DNA of 64,000 bases from Alphaproteobacteria bacterium (GTDB lineage: Bacteria; Pseudomonadota; Alphaproteobacteria; Sphingomonadales; Sphingomonadaceae), in NCBI GenBank assembly GCA_005883305.1, contig VBAC01000001.1, forward strand, positions 1,178,001-1,242,000, given 5' to 3'. The translations under genes were made by a program, and so were the position numbers. The notes below the pieces were generated by a model that worked only from the letters and a program-made list of their open reading frames with translations, searched no databases and was not told the DNA's origin. The stretch's first letter is position 1. Every line of letters begins with the position of its first letter. This document shows, one piece after another, positions 20,113 through 30,952 of this stretch.

Positions 20113-21411
20113 TCAGCTTGCCGCGTCGGCGAGCGCGACCTTGCGCATCCGGCGGCGACCCACTGCACGCTTGGCGACCGCCGCCCGCGCCAGTCGCCGG
20201 CCCGGGCCGGCCCCCTCGCCTTCGTCCTCATCCGCACCATCATCGTCCCCTTCGCCGCGCTCGTGGAAGAGCTTGGTGAGGATCAGCCGGCGCAGCCGCC
20301 GGCGGCGGACGCCCTTGGCGAAGAAGAGCTTGGCGAGGCGATTGTCGTCGCCGCCCTCCTCCCCGATGTCGTCGTCGTCTTCATCGTCCGAGTCCATGCG
20401 GCGGGCCACCAGAGCCGCGCTTCCGAACCGGCGGCGGCGCATCCTTTTGGCCATCAGCAGCTTCGCCAGGCGGTGCTCCTCGCCGCCTTCCCCGTCATCG
20501 TCGATGTCGAGATCGTCGTCATCGTCATCGGTATCGGCGCGCAGATGGCGCGCCAGCATCGCGGCACGGGCGAACCGGCGGCGACGCAGCTTTCTGGCGA
20601 ACAGGAACTGCGCGAGCCGGTGCTCTTCGCCGCCGCCCTCGTCGTCGATGTCGATGCCGTCGTCATCGTCGTCGTCGTCGGCATCGGACCGCAGATAACG
20701 GGCGATCATCGCCGCGCGTCCGAACCTGCGGCGACGCATCCGTCTGGCCAGTAGCAGCTTCGCCAGGCGATGCTCGCCGCCGCCCTCCTCATCCTCGTCG
20801 TCGATGTCCTCGTCGTCTTCATCCGATCGCGCGCGCAGGAAGCGCGCGATCAGCGCGGCACGGGCGAACCGGCGGCGGCGCATCTTCCTGGCGAAGAGGA
20901 GGCGGGCCAGGCGATGCTCCTCGCCGCCCTCCTCCTCGTCGTCGATCTCGTCCCCATCATCCTCATCGCTCGAGCGGGCCTCCAGCAGGCGGGCAATGAG
21001 GGCAGCGCGGCCGATCCTCCGGCGGCGCATCTTGCGGCCGAGCAGGAAGCGGACCAGCCGGCCGTCGCCGTCATCGTCCTCGTCGTCCACCTCCTCGCCG
21101 TTATCGCCGTCGTCGCGCTGACGGATCAGGTGGGCGACGAACAACCGGCGCAGTCGCCGGCGCCGGGCCGCGCTGCCGAGCAGGAGGGCCGCGAGGCGAT
21201 GATCCTCGCCGCCTTCGTCCTCATCTTCGTCGATGTCGCCGACCGTGTCGCAGTCGTCCCCCTGCCGGTCGCGAAGCAGCCGGGCGATCAGCAGACGGCG
21301 CAGGCGCTTGCCCTTGGCCATCCTGCCCCCTGCGAGGATCCTGGCCAGATCGTCGTCGTCTCGCCCGCCGAACCGGCCGGCGCCGTTATGAGCTGCATAA
21401 GTCATCTTCAC
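20113..21411 (-). CDS. nine-module acidic/arginine-rich repeat protein, function unknown
   Basis: A 432-residue soluble protein built of nine modules with a period of roughly 43-50 residues. Each has a hydrophobic-basic amphipathic stretch (consensus HRLAKLLxARRMRRRRFGRA followed by AxIARxLR) preceded by an Asp/Glu/Gly linker; basic segments fall at about residues 18-50, 69-100, 116-147, 164-196, 212-243, 262-293, 311-342, 355-387 and 404-431. Modules 4-7 are the most alike; the terminal ones have drifted. There is no signal peptide, transmembrane span, cysteine cluster or enzyme motif (one Cys, residue 54). The result is a charge-patterned polyampholyte. Binding to nucleic acid, polyphosphate or membranes, or self-assembly, is possible but not shown. 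It lies 21 bases downstream of a 155-residue partner on the same strand. I recognise no family. Codon usage matches the neighbours. Confidence 0.75.
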   Translation of the reverse strand: MKMTYAAHNGAGRFGGRDDDDLARILAGGRMAKGKRLRRLLIARLLRDRQGDDCDTVGDIDEDEDEGGEDHRLAALLLGSAARRRRLRRLFVAHLIRQRDDGDNGEEVDDEDDDGDGRLVRFLLGRKMRRRRIGRAALIARLLEARSSDEDDGDEIDDEEEGGEEHRLARLLFARKMRRRRFARAALIARFLRARSDEDDEDIDDEDEEGGGEHRLAKLLLARRMRRRRFGRAAMIARYLRSDADDDDDDDGIDIDDEGGGEEHRLAQFLFARKLRRRRFARAAMLARHLRADTDDDDDDLDIDDDGEGGEEHRLAKLLMAKRMRRRRFGSAALVARRMDSDDEDDDDIGEEGGDDNRLAKLFFAKGVRRRRLRRLILTKLFHERGEGDDDGADEDEGEGAGPGRRLARAAVAKRAVGRRRMRKVALADAAS

Positions 21412-21432
21412 TCTCCTCGTTGGGACGGTGGA

Positions 21433-21900
21433 TCAGTGCGGCGTGGTGCCTGCGGTGGTCGCGGCCTGTGCGATCAGCGTGCCGACGATGGCGCGGTTGA
21501 GGACCTCGCTCTCGGTCAGCTGCCGGGCGCGGCTTCGCTCGAGGAGCGATTGCAGCAGCATCGCGCTGAGCTCGTCGTCGGCCCTGGATTCGGTGGGGTG
21601 CGCCTCGCCGTCGTCGCCGAGGACGCACTCGATTCCGGCTTCGAACGCCTGCTCGACGAGCCGGCGGACCGTGGCGCCCGCCTTGATCCTGGCAAGACGG
21701 GCCTTGTCCTCGGCCGACAGCGCCTGGTGCGCGCCCGTCGCGTCCAGCCGCTCGAGCTTCACGATCCGCCCATTGGCGGCGTCGATCGTCAAGGCGAAGA
21801 GGTCCGGCGGGGTCACCTGCGGCTCGGGCGCCTTCGGCTTGCGCTTGTCGGGTGCGGCGGCCTTGGGGTCGGCCGGGGCGGCTTCGTCATTTGTGGGCAT
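21433..21900 (-). CDS. unknown protein, first gene of the nine-module protein operon
   Basis: A 155-residue soluble protein. Residues 1-33 are a Pro/Ala/Lys-rich, probably disordered tail (MPTNDEAAPADPKAAAPDKR). The rest looks globular: a beta-rich patch (DLFALTIDAANGRIVKLERLD), then helices (SAEDKARLARIKAGATVRRL, AFEAGIECVLGDDGE, ELSAMLLQSLLERSRAR, SEVLNRAIVGTLIAQAATTA). It contains one cysteine and no membrane span. The nine-module gene begins 21 bases downstream, so they form an operon. No family is recognised; a partner or regulator role for the repeat protein is inferred from linkage alone. Confidence 0.65.
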   Translation of the reverse strand: MPTNDEAAPADPKAAAPDKRKPKAPEPQVTPPDLFALTIDAANGRIVKLERLDATGAHQALSAEDKARLARIKAGATVRRLVEQAFEAGIECVLGDDGEAHPTESRADDELSAMLLQSLLERSRARQLTESEVLNRAIVGTLIAQAATTAGTTPH

Positions 21901-21962
21901 GACAGTCTCCAGTTGCGGATGCGCTCCTCGAACGGGGTCATTCGCTCGCGGCCCGGCGCCGG

Positions 21963-21984
21963 CGCCTGGAGAGGGTTCCAGGCG
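21963..21984. promoter_or_regulatory. inverted repeat upstream of the 155-residue gene
   Basis: The arms CGCCTGGA and TCCAGGCG are perfect 8-base inverted repeats around a 6-base spacer, 63 bases upstream of the start at 21900. Position fits an operator for the two-gene operon. The remainder of the 326-base divergent spacer (21901-22226) holds the candidate hemerythrin promoter and nothing else I can support. Confidence 0.3.
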
Positions 21985-22171
21985 ACCTGTGCGGTTCCGA
22001 AGATCGAATGCGGCGCGCGAGTGGAGCGGCCGGAACGGTCATAGGCCTGCGGTCAGGCGGCGATAGTCGGGTTCATTGCCCATGGCCGGCTCCGGGTACA
22101 TCCCGAGGCAACTAACCCGCAGGCGCGGCTCGGGCCGTAGCGCGAACGCGGTGAACGGAGGGCATGGTTCG

Positions 22172-22197
22172 GGAACCGCTCCGCCCGGCGATGTGTT
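22172..22197 (+). promoter_or_regulatory. candidate EcfG (general stress) promoter
   Basis: The sequence GGAAC, a 17-base spacer and TGTT resemble the alphaproteobacterial EcfG consensus GGAAC-N16/17-CGTT, with one mismatch in the -10 element. It ends 29 bases before the hemerythrin start. Hemerythrin-like and other small stress proteins are frequent EcfG targets, which supports the reading. Confidence 0.45.
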
Positions 22198-22226
22198 TGC
22201 AGGGACAAAGAAAAGAGGAGGCGAAC

Positions 22227-22841
22227 ATGGCGACCCGTACCCGTTCCAGATCGACCAACGAGAACAGCGAAAGCGGCGGCGGCGGCCGGACATCCTCCGG
22301 CTGGTCGGGCGGCCAGGCCGGCGTGCTCGCGGCCGCGGCGGTGGCCGGAGCGGCGGTCGGGCTCGCCGCCAATTACGGGCGCAAGATGGTCGTCCAGAGC
22401 ATGACCGGCGATTGGCAGGAGATGCTGGAGGCCGAGCACGACATGGTCCGCGCCCTGTTCGACAAGCTTGAAGCGACCGAGGACGGCCAGACCTGGATCC
22501 GCGCCCACACGCTCACCAAGATCAAGAACGCGCTCGGCAAGCACGCGCTCCAGGAGGAGAACGTCATCTACCCCGCGCTCCGCGAGGCGAACCAGGCGCA
22601 CGACGCCGACGCGCTCAACGGCGAGCACGGCTACATCAAGACCTACCTCTACGAACTCGACACCATGCCCAAGGAAGGCGCCGCCTGGCTCGAAAAGGCG
22701 CGCGAGTTCCGCGCCATGCTCGACGAGCATATGCGGATGGAGGAGGAGCAGGTCTTCCCCGCCTTCCGCGCCGCGCTCAGCGAGGAGCAGAGCGACAGGC
22801 TCACCACGGCGATGCAGCGCGAGGGAATGAAGCTCGCCTGA
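22227..22841 (+). CDS. hemerythrin HHE-domain protein
   Basis: A 204-residue protein. Residues 1-25 are Ser/Gly/Arg-rich; residues 30-50 form one hydrophobic span (GVLAAAAVAGAAVGLAANYG), so it is probably anchored in the inner membrane. The rest is a four-helix hemerythrin-type bundle with diiron-ligand candidates in AEHDMVRALF, KHALQEENVIYPAL, GEHGYIKTY and DEHMRMEEEQVFPAF. Such proteins bind O2, NO or iron or act in oxidative stress. The ATG at 22227 follows a strong ribosome site (AGAGGAGG); in-frame codons upstream lack one. A candidate EcfG promoter lies upstream. Confidence 0.85.
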   Translation: MATRTRSRSTNENSESGGGGRTSSGWSGGQAGVLAAAAVAGAAVGLAANYGRKMVVQSMTGDWQEMLEAEHDMVRALFDKLEATEDGQTWIRAHTLTKIKNALGKHALQEENVIYPALREANQAHDADALNGEHGYIKTYLYELDTMPKEGAAWLEKAREFRAMLDEHMRMEEEQVFPAFRAALSEEQSDRLTTAMQREGMKLA

Positions 22842-22868
22842 CCGGGCAGGCCACGGCGATGGTCGCGC

Positions 22869-25595
<2,727 letters not shown>

Positions 25596-25687
25596 GTTGG
25601 AATCCTGAAATTTGTGCGGTGCAGCCCGGCCGGCGGCCGGAGCTTGGGAAAGCGGGATCGGGAGGGCGCGGAAGATGCGCCGCGGGC

Positions 25688-25984
25688 TCACTCGATCAGG
25701 CGGTCCGCGTAGAGAGCCACCGCCGCCTTGAGATCGAAGCGGGGCGCAAGGAAGATCGCCCGGATACGGGGCGCGAAACTGGCCGCCGGCACTTGCAGCC
25801 GTGCGACCCGCTGGACCTGCTCGACGCAGGGCGCCTGCGCCTCCATCGACGCCGCGTGATGCGGACGCACGTCGGGCGCACGAACGCCCGAAAAGGCGCC
25901 CGTCACCGCGCTCAGCATCGCCGACAGGATCAGCAGAAATTCCGTCACCCGCGCGACATAGGGACGAAGCGCGCGGAGGTCCAT
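25688..25984 (-). CDS. small membrane-associated protein of unknown function
   Basis: A 98-residue protein with a basic N-terminus and one hydrophobic segment ([19 protein letters not shown], about residues 14-32), which could be a signal anchor, followed by a soluble tail with a single cysteine. The start at 25984 places the hydrophobic segment near the N-terminus; the frame is open to 26152 but the extra residues are unlike a protein start and overlap the upstream lipoprotein gene. It sits 92 bases upstream of secA on the same strand. The 158 bases between it and the lipoprotein gene hold nothing I recognise. No family known to me. Confidence 0.5.
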   Translation of the reverse strand: MDLRALRPYVARVTEFLLILSAMLSAVTGAFSGVRAPDVRPHHAASMEAQAPCVEQVQRVARLQVPAASFAPRIRAIFLAPRFDLKAAVALYADRLIE

Positions 25985-26142
25985 GCCTTCAAGCGGCGCA
26001 CGCGTTGAAAAATCGGCGGCATTTGCCTGGCCGGCGAGCATGGAAAGACGATGGAAGGCGGCTGTGTGCCTGCGGCAGCGTGGGCTGGGCCACTGCCAGC
26101 CCTTTTCGGGCGCTGCGACCATGGCATTCGCGTGAACGTTGG

Positions 26143-26577
26143 TCAGGCACACCGCCGAACGTGGAAGAGTCCATATTGGTAGTCTTCAGGCCTCAACACG
26201 CGCGTTCCTGCGCGACCAACGATGATAAGGGGGGTAATCTCCTCTCCGTCGAGTTTGAGCAAGATCGCATAGTCTGCTTCGCCTCTCGCTACTCTTTCTC
26301 GCATCCATCGGGGCATGGACGCGTGAGGAACCGTCTGCAGACTGAAGATGTGCTCGTTCCACCGATTGGACGTCGCATCTGCCCGAATGCGGAAAAGCGC
26401 TCCGCGCTCGCCGGCGAAATCCTTATAGGTGATTTGCCTCTCCTCGATCTCAAGGTGGGCCGTTCCACAGTCGGTGCCCTCCCAAGTCCAACGACCGCGA
26501 TATTCGGACACGTCCACCTGCCGCGGCGCGCAAGCGGCAAGACAGCATACGATAGATAGGGAAGGAATGGCCTTCAT
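26143..26577 (-). CDS. putative lipoprotein of unknown function
   Basis: A 144-residue protein with a short lipoprotein signal: SIVCCLAACAPR, with the lipobox LAAC giving a likely lipidated Cys16. The mature part has aromatic and charged strands (YRGRWTWEGTDCGTAHLEI, AGERGALFRIRADA) and two further cysteines that could form a disulfide. It faces the secA side of the locus. Anchoring to a membrane is inferred; no domain is recognised. Confidence 0.65.
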   Translation of the reverse strand: MKAIPSLSIVCCLAACAPRQVDVSEYRGRWTWEGTDCGTAHLEIEERQITYKDFAGERGALFRIRADATSNRWNEHIFSLQTVPHASMPRWMRERVARGEADYAILLKLDGEEITPLIIVGRAGTRVLRPEDYQYGLFHVRRCA

Positions 26578-26656
26578 TCCCTCGGTCTAGCCACGCACCC
26601 GTTCCCTTGCGGTTAATTTGCCCAACTCCAAGGGGAGCGGAGCCCTCGAACAGGTT

Positions 26657-26995
26657 TCAGGCAGCCGCCAAATGCGGCGCGAGGAGCGTCTCGATCTTGC
26701 GCAGCGGCATGTAGCCGTCGAGCCGCTCGATCTCCTTGCCGTCGCTGAAAAGGATGCAGACCGGAAAGGTCTCGACCTCGTAGCGCTCGGCGGTCGCGGG
26801 ATTGGCGTCGACGTCGAGCTTGGCGACCATCAGCCGTTCCTTCTCGGTCGCCGCCAGCGCACGCAGGCCGGGGCCGAGCAGCCGGCAGGGGCCGCACCAC
26901 GACGTGCCGAACGCGACGAGGACGGGACGGCTGGAGCCCAGCACGTCCCGCTCGAAATTCGCGTCCGTGCAGATCCGCACGAAGCCCGCGCCCAC
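26657..26995 (-). CDS. thioredoxin-family protein (second thioredoxin)
   Basis: A 112-residue thioredoxin fold with the active site W33-C-G-P-C37 and the cis-proline region ETFPVCILF. It is more divergent than the trxA product just upstream and has a TSWCGPC active-site context. There is no signal peptide, so it acts in the cytosol. It begins 24 bases after the trxA stop on the same strand; the pair may have arisen by duplication. Confidence 0.8.
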   Translation of the reverse strand: MGAGFVRICTDANFERDVLGSSRPVLVAFGTSWCGPCRLLGPGLRALAATEKERLMVAKLDVDANPATAERYEVETFPVCILFSDGKEIERLDGYMPLRKIETLLAPHLAAA

Positions 26996-27019
26996 CGCTC
27001 GCCCCCCTCTCGAGACGAC

Positions 27020-27340
27020 TTAAAGAGCGCTTTCGAGCCAGGCCTGGATACGGCTCTTGGGCTCGGCGCCGACCTTGGTCGCGGCCGGGGCCCCGTCCTT
27101 GAACAGGATCATCGTCGGGATGCCGCGAACGCCATATTTGCCGGGCGCCTCGGGATTCTCGTCGATGTTGAGCTTGACGATGTTCACCCGGTCGCCGAGC
27201 TCGGCACTGAGCTCCTCGAGCGCCGGCGCGATCATCCGGCACGGCCCGCACCATTCCGCCCAGAAATCGACGAGCACCGGCTTCGACGCGTCGAGCACGT
27301 CGGCCTGGAAGGAGGAATCGGTGACGGAATTGGTGGCCAT
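27020..27340 (-). CDS. trxA: thioredoxin 1
   Basis: A 106-residue canonical thioredoxin: active site WCGPC with C31 and C34, the preceding PVLVDFWAEW, and the cis-proline loop GIPTMILFKDG. It is a cytosolic disulfide reductase. The ATG at 27340 follows CAGGAGATTCTC, a good ribosome site. It is 52 bases downstream of addA, an arrangement (addA-trxA) conserved in alphaproteobacteria. Confidence 0.95.
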   Translation of the reverse strand: MATNSVTDSSFQADVLDASKPVLVDFWAEWCGPCRMIAPALEELSAELGDRVNIVKLNIDENPEAPGKYGVRGIPTMILFKDGAPAATKVGAEPKSRIQAWLESAL

Positions 27341-27392
27341 GAGAATCTCCTGATCTGGCTTTGTGCCGATGTAGGGCGGGACAGGCCGGTCC

Positions 27393-30300
27393 TCAACCAC
27401 CGGCGGGGGCGTGCGTGTCCAATAGCGCGTCGGGGAGCGCGTGAAGCACAGGGGCGGCGGTGTAGAGCAAGGCGGCCTCGATCGTGCGGCCGGGGAAGAT
27501 GACCCGAAGCGCCGCGCGATAGGCCGCCATCTGGCGCAGGTGCGCGGCGGGAATGTCCGCGACACCGGCGGGCGCCCTGCGGCCAGTCTTGAAATCGGCG
27601 ATCAGGATTCGGCCGTCGGCGACCAGAAGCCGGTCGACCGTGCCGGCGATCACCGCGCCGCCGGGTATGACGGCGGCGATCGGCGCCTCGGCGAGCGCCT
27701 CGGGTCCGAACAGGCCGGCGAAGTCCGGATGATCGATGATCCGGCAGGCGTCCTGCGCGAGCGACGAACGGAGCGCCGCGTCGTCGATTCCCGCCGAATG
27801 CTCGAGCCAGCGATCGGCCAGCGCCGGGCGGTCCGCGGCCGGAGCGCCCGGCAGCCGCTCGAACAAGGCGTGAAGCAGGCGCCCGCGAAGCGCGGCCTGG
27901 CGCAGCTCCGGGCCAGGCGGCGGATCGGCGACATCGTCCTCGCCCAGCGAGGAGGGCGCGAGCGGCCGCGGCGGGCGCTCCTCGGCCGGGGCAGCCCTGC
28001 GCAGCCAGTCCGGAAGCAAGGCTTGCTCACGAATGGCTGGAGGCTTCGCCTTCGCAGGCATTTCGAGGTCGCCGAAGCGCATCGCGCGGCCCCAAAGCGG
28101 CTCGTCCGCCCAATCGGCACCGAGGCCGGAGAGCGCCGTCTGCAGGGCGCGGTACCAGCTCGCCTCGGCCGGCTGGCCGCGGTCGCGCACGCCCAGGGCG
28201 CCGCCGACATAAGCGCGCTCCTCGGCCCGGGTCAGGGCGACGTAGAGCAACCGCCAATGCTCCTCGCGGTCGAGGCGGTCCTGCCGCTCGATCTGGCTCT
28301 TGAGCGGCTCGGCGACCTCGTCCTTGCGCGGGCGGAAGGCGGGGATCACGGGCGCATCCTCGCCCAGCCGCAGCCCGGCGATGCCGCCGCCCGGTCCCAT
28401 ATTGTCCGGATTGGCGCAGGCATCCGCGAGGATCAGCACCGGCGCCTGAAGCCCCTTCGCGCCGTGGACGGTCATTACCCGGACCGCGTCGAGGGGCGCG
28501 GAAGGATCGCGGACGATCTCGACGTCGCCGCGCACGAACCAGTCGAGGAAGGCCTGGAGCGAGGCGCCCTGGCTGCTTTCGAACTCCAGAGCCGAGGACA
28601 GCAATTCCTCGATCGGATCGCGCGCCTCGGCTCCGAGCCGCCGAAGCAGCTTGCGCCGCCCATCGAGCGGCCCGGAGAGGATCGTTTCGAAAAAGCCGTG
28701 CGGCGTGGCGTAATCGGCCATCGCCAGGATCTCGTGCAGCCCCTCCGGCGCCCTGCCGCGGATATGCGGCCAGAGCGGTCCCTCGCGGCCGAACGCGGCC
28801 TCGAACAATTGGTCCTGGCTCCACCCGATCAGCGGCGAGACGAGCAGGCCGGCGAGGTTGAGATCGTCGAGCGGCTGCGCGGCGAAGCGGGCGGCGGCGA
28901 GCAGGTCCTGGACGGCCAGCGGCGCGGAGAGCAGCAGGCGGTCGACCCCGGCCACCGGCACCCCCTCGGCGTGGAGCCGGGCGACGATCAGGGCCGCGAG
29001 CTCGCCCCTGCGCCGGACCAGGATCAATATGTCCTCGGGCCGGAGCGGGCGCCCCCTGCTTTCGAGGAAGAAGGGATTGGCGAGCCACGTCCTCACCTGC
29101 CTGGCGAGCCGCGCCGCGTAGCGCCGCACGGAGTCGCTGATCCAGCCCTCGTCGCCGGCATCCTCGTCGGCTTCACTTTCCTCGGAGAAGGGCAGCCAGA
29201 GCGTCACCGAGCCGGGGCGCGTCGCGTGATGGCTCTCATGAGGGTTGGGCCGGCGCGGCAAGCCGAGCGCCTCATGGCCGAGATCGTCGATCACCCGGTC
29301 GACCACGGCGAGGATCGGCGGCGCGGAGCGGAAGCTGCGGTCCATCGAAAGATCGAGGAAATCGCGTTCGATCGCCCCAGCCTCGCGCGCGAACCAGGCC
29401 CGGGCTACGTCGAAGCTTTGCGGATCGGTTCCCTGGAAGCCGAAGATCGCCTGCTTGTAGTCGCCGACGGTGAAGATCGTCCGGTGCCGCGGCGACGCCC
29501 CCTCGCCGGCGAAGAACTCCCCAGCCAGCGCCCGGACGATATTCCACTGGCGCTCGTTGGTGTCCTGCGCCTCGTCGACGAGGACGTGATCGGTCTGCTG
29601 GTCGAGCTTGTAGCGGACCCAGTCGCCCATGCCGGGGGTCAGCAGCAGCGCCTCGGCGCGGGCGATAAGGTCGTCGAAATCCACCGCTCCGGCGCCGCGC
29701 TTGGCGTCGGCATAGGCGTCGGCGAATGCCTGCCCCGCGCGCAGGCCCGCGGCGAGCGTCTCGACCAGCGCCGCCAGCCGCGCCAGCGTCGTCAGACGGC
29801 TGCAGCACTCGGCGAGGCGGGCGGCGAGCGCTTCGTAGCCCGGCTCGGCCTTGAGCAGGCCCGCCGGGGTCTTGCGCGGGTCGCCCGACTTGGTCAGCAC
29901 CACTCCGGCCAAATCGGCCAGAGCGCCGGCGCGGGCCGGGCCGTCGCCTGAAAGCCAGGCCGCGATCGAGTCGCAGCAGGCAAGGCCGGTGGACGTCCCC
30001 CAGGCGCGGTTGGCCGCCGTTATGCTCTCCAGCAAATCAAGGTCGAAAGCCTCGCATTCCCGCGCCAGGATCTCGCCGACGTCGCCGAGCGGCAGGCCGA
30101 AGCCCAGCCGCAGCTTCGCCTCTATGCCTTGGCGCGGCCCGAGCCAGTCCATCGCCGACGGCGCACGGGCGCAGGCCTTGAGGAAGCGCTCGGCGCCGCT
30201 TTCGCCGAGGCGCAGGCTGAGCGCCTGCAGGTCGCGGATCAGGCCCAGATCTCCTTGCTCCTCGGCGCGGACCAGCAGATCGGCCAGAGTCGCGCGGGCG

Positions 30301-30776
30301 AGCAATTGCTCCTCGCGGCCCTCCAGCGGGCGGAAGCCCGGGGCGAGTCCCGCCTCGGCGGGAAAGGCGGCGAGCAGGCTCTGTGCGAAGGCGTGGATGG
30401 TCTGGATGCGCAAGCCCCCGCCCCGCGCCTCGAGCACGCTGGCGAACAGGGTGCGCGCCTTATCGAGGCTGTCGGGATCGTTCGCCTCGCCCAGGCTGAA
30501 CAGCTCCTTGCGAAGCTCCGAATCCTTGAGCCTTACCCAGAAGGCGAGCCGCTCGTGGATTCGCTGGGCCATCTCGGCGGCCCCGGCTTTGGTGAAGGTC
30601 AGGCAGAGGATCGACGAGGGATCGGCCCCCGCCAGCAGCAGCCGAAGGACCCGCGCGGTGAGCACGTGAGTCTTGCCGGTTCCGGCCGAGGCCGAAAGAG
30701 CGGCATGGTCGCTCGGCGCCGAGGCGCGCAGCTGGTCGCCTTCAAGTCGTGCGAGGGGCTTCAGGCGATTGGACAC
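27393..30776 (-). CDS. addA: double-strand break repair helicase-nuclease AddA
   Basis: An 1127-residue UvrD-type helicase subunit of AddAB. Walker A (SAGTGKT) is at residues 30-36; helicase motifs include DEAQDTNERQW and GDYKQAIFGFQGTDP; a PD-(D/E)XK nuclease lies at the C-terminus with ILIADFKTG near residue 1065. The start is GTG at 30776. With AddB it resects DNA ends to load RecA. Its partner addB is 3 kb upstream, separated by a block containing ogt, a PilZ gene and a permease, rather than directly adjacent as is usual. Confidence 0.96.
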   Translation of the reverse strand: MSNRLKPLARLEGDQLRASAPSDHAALSASAGTGKTHVLTARVLRLLLAGADPSSILCLTFTKAGAAEMAQRIHERLAFWVRLKDSELRKELFSLGEANDPDSLDKARTLFASVLEARGGGLRIQTIHAFAQSLLAAFPAEAGLAPGFRPLEGREEQLLARATLADLLVRAEEQGDLGLIRDLQALSLRLGESGAERFLKACARAPSAMDWLGPRQGIEAKLRLGFGLPLGDVGEILARECEAFDLDLLESITAANRAWGTSTGLACCDSIAAWLSGDGPARAGALADLAGVVLTKSGDPRKTPAGLLKAEPGYEALAARLAECCSRLTTLARLAALVETLAAGLRAGQAFADAYADAKRGAGAVDFDDLIARAEALLLTPGMGDWVRYKLDQQTDHVLVDEAQDTNERQWNIVRALAGEFFAGEGASPRHRTIFTVGDYKQAIFGFQGTDPQSFDVARAWFAREAGAIERDFLDLSMDRSFRSAPPILAVVDRVIDDLGHEALGLPRRPNPHESHHATRPGSVTLWLPFSEESEADEDAGDEGWISDSVRRYAARLARQVRTWLANPFFLESRGRPLRPEDILILVRRRGELAALIVARLHAEGVPVAGVDRLLLSAPLAVQDLLAAARFAAQPLDDLNLAGLLVSPLIGWSQDQLFEAAFGREGPLWPHIRGRAPEGLHEILAMADYATPHGFFETILSGPLDGRRKLLRRLGAEARDPIEELLSSALEFESSQGASLQAFLDWFVRGDVEIVRDPSAPLDAVRVMTVHGAKGLQAPVLILADACANPDNMGPGGGIAGLRLGEDAPVIPAFRPRKDEVAEPLKSQIERQDRLDREEHWRLLYVALTRAEERAYVGGALGVRDRGQPAEASWYRALQTALSGLGADWADEPLWGRAMRFGDLEMPAKAKPPAIREQALLPDWLRRAAPAEERPPRPLAPSSLGEDDVADPPPGPELRQAALRGRLLHALFERLPGAPAADRPALADRWLEHSAGIDDAALRSSLAQDACRIIDHPDFAGLFGPEALAEAPIAAVIPGGAVIAGTVDRLLVADGRILIADFKTGRRAPAGVADIPAAHLRQMAAYRAALRVIFPGRTIEAALLYTAAPVLHALPDALLDTHAPAGG

Positions 30777-30820
30777 ACCGGACGCTAACGCACAGCGCCG
30801 CCCCCGTCACCACGGCAGGA

Positions 30821-30901
30821 TCAGAAGATCCAGGCTCCCGCTAGGAACGCCACGACGCCGATCACCCAGTCTCGGGCTTCGATATTCCTGAGCACGTTCA
30901 T
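30821..30901 (-). CDS. 26-residue single-span membrane micro-protein
   Basis: An ATG at 30901 preceded by GGGAGAG at a 4-base spacing opens a 26-codon frame ending in TGA at 30821. The peptide starts MNVLRNIEARDW and continues as one hydrophobic span (VIGVVAFLAGAWIF), like small inner-membrane peptides. It is too short for standard gene callers. A 38-bp palindrome with perfect 16-bp arms overlaps its ribosome site and presumed promoter, which suggests tight control. Expression is inferred from these features only. Confidence 0.45.
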   Translation of the reverse strand: MNVLRNIEARDWVIGVVAFLAGAWIF

Positions 30902-30910
30902 TTCGCTCTC

Positions 30911-30948
30911 CCTTCGATGTGTATTATCGATGTAATACACATCGAAGG
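30911..30948. promoter_or_regulatory. 38-bp perfect palindrome, operator-like
   Basis: The arms CCTTCGATGTGTATTA and TAATACACATCGAAGG are exact complements around a 6-base centre. It lies between the ogt stop (30953) and the micro-protein start (30901) on the minus strand. The AT-rich core (GTGTATTA...TAATACAC), a GATAAT inside it and the absence of a T-run favour an operator over a terminator. The half-site style resembles targets of GntR/YtrA- or PadR-type repressors, a tentative comparison. Confidence 0.6.
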
Positions 30949-30952
30949 CGTT

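Noticed and set aside
20263-22066. Plus-strand frames rich in Ser/Val/Ile opposite the nine-module gene
   Set aside because: Their repeats are the mirror of the acidic/arginine modules; ribosome sites and operon structure favour the minus strand.
21901-22066. Minus-strand frame containing AWNPLQAPAPGRERM upstream of the 155-residue gene
   Set aside because: It looks briefly protein-like but has no start codon or ribosome site and runs out of frame into the next gene; treated as spacer, though an old gene remnant is possible.
25985-26152. Upstream extension of the 98-residue gene before secA
   Set aside because: The extra residues have no hydrophobic start or ribosome site and would overlap the lipoprotein gene.
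30911-30948. Palindrome considered as the ogt terminator
   Set aside because: The stem is AT-rich in its core and no T-run follows, which fits an operator better; not fully excluded.
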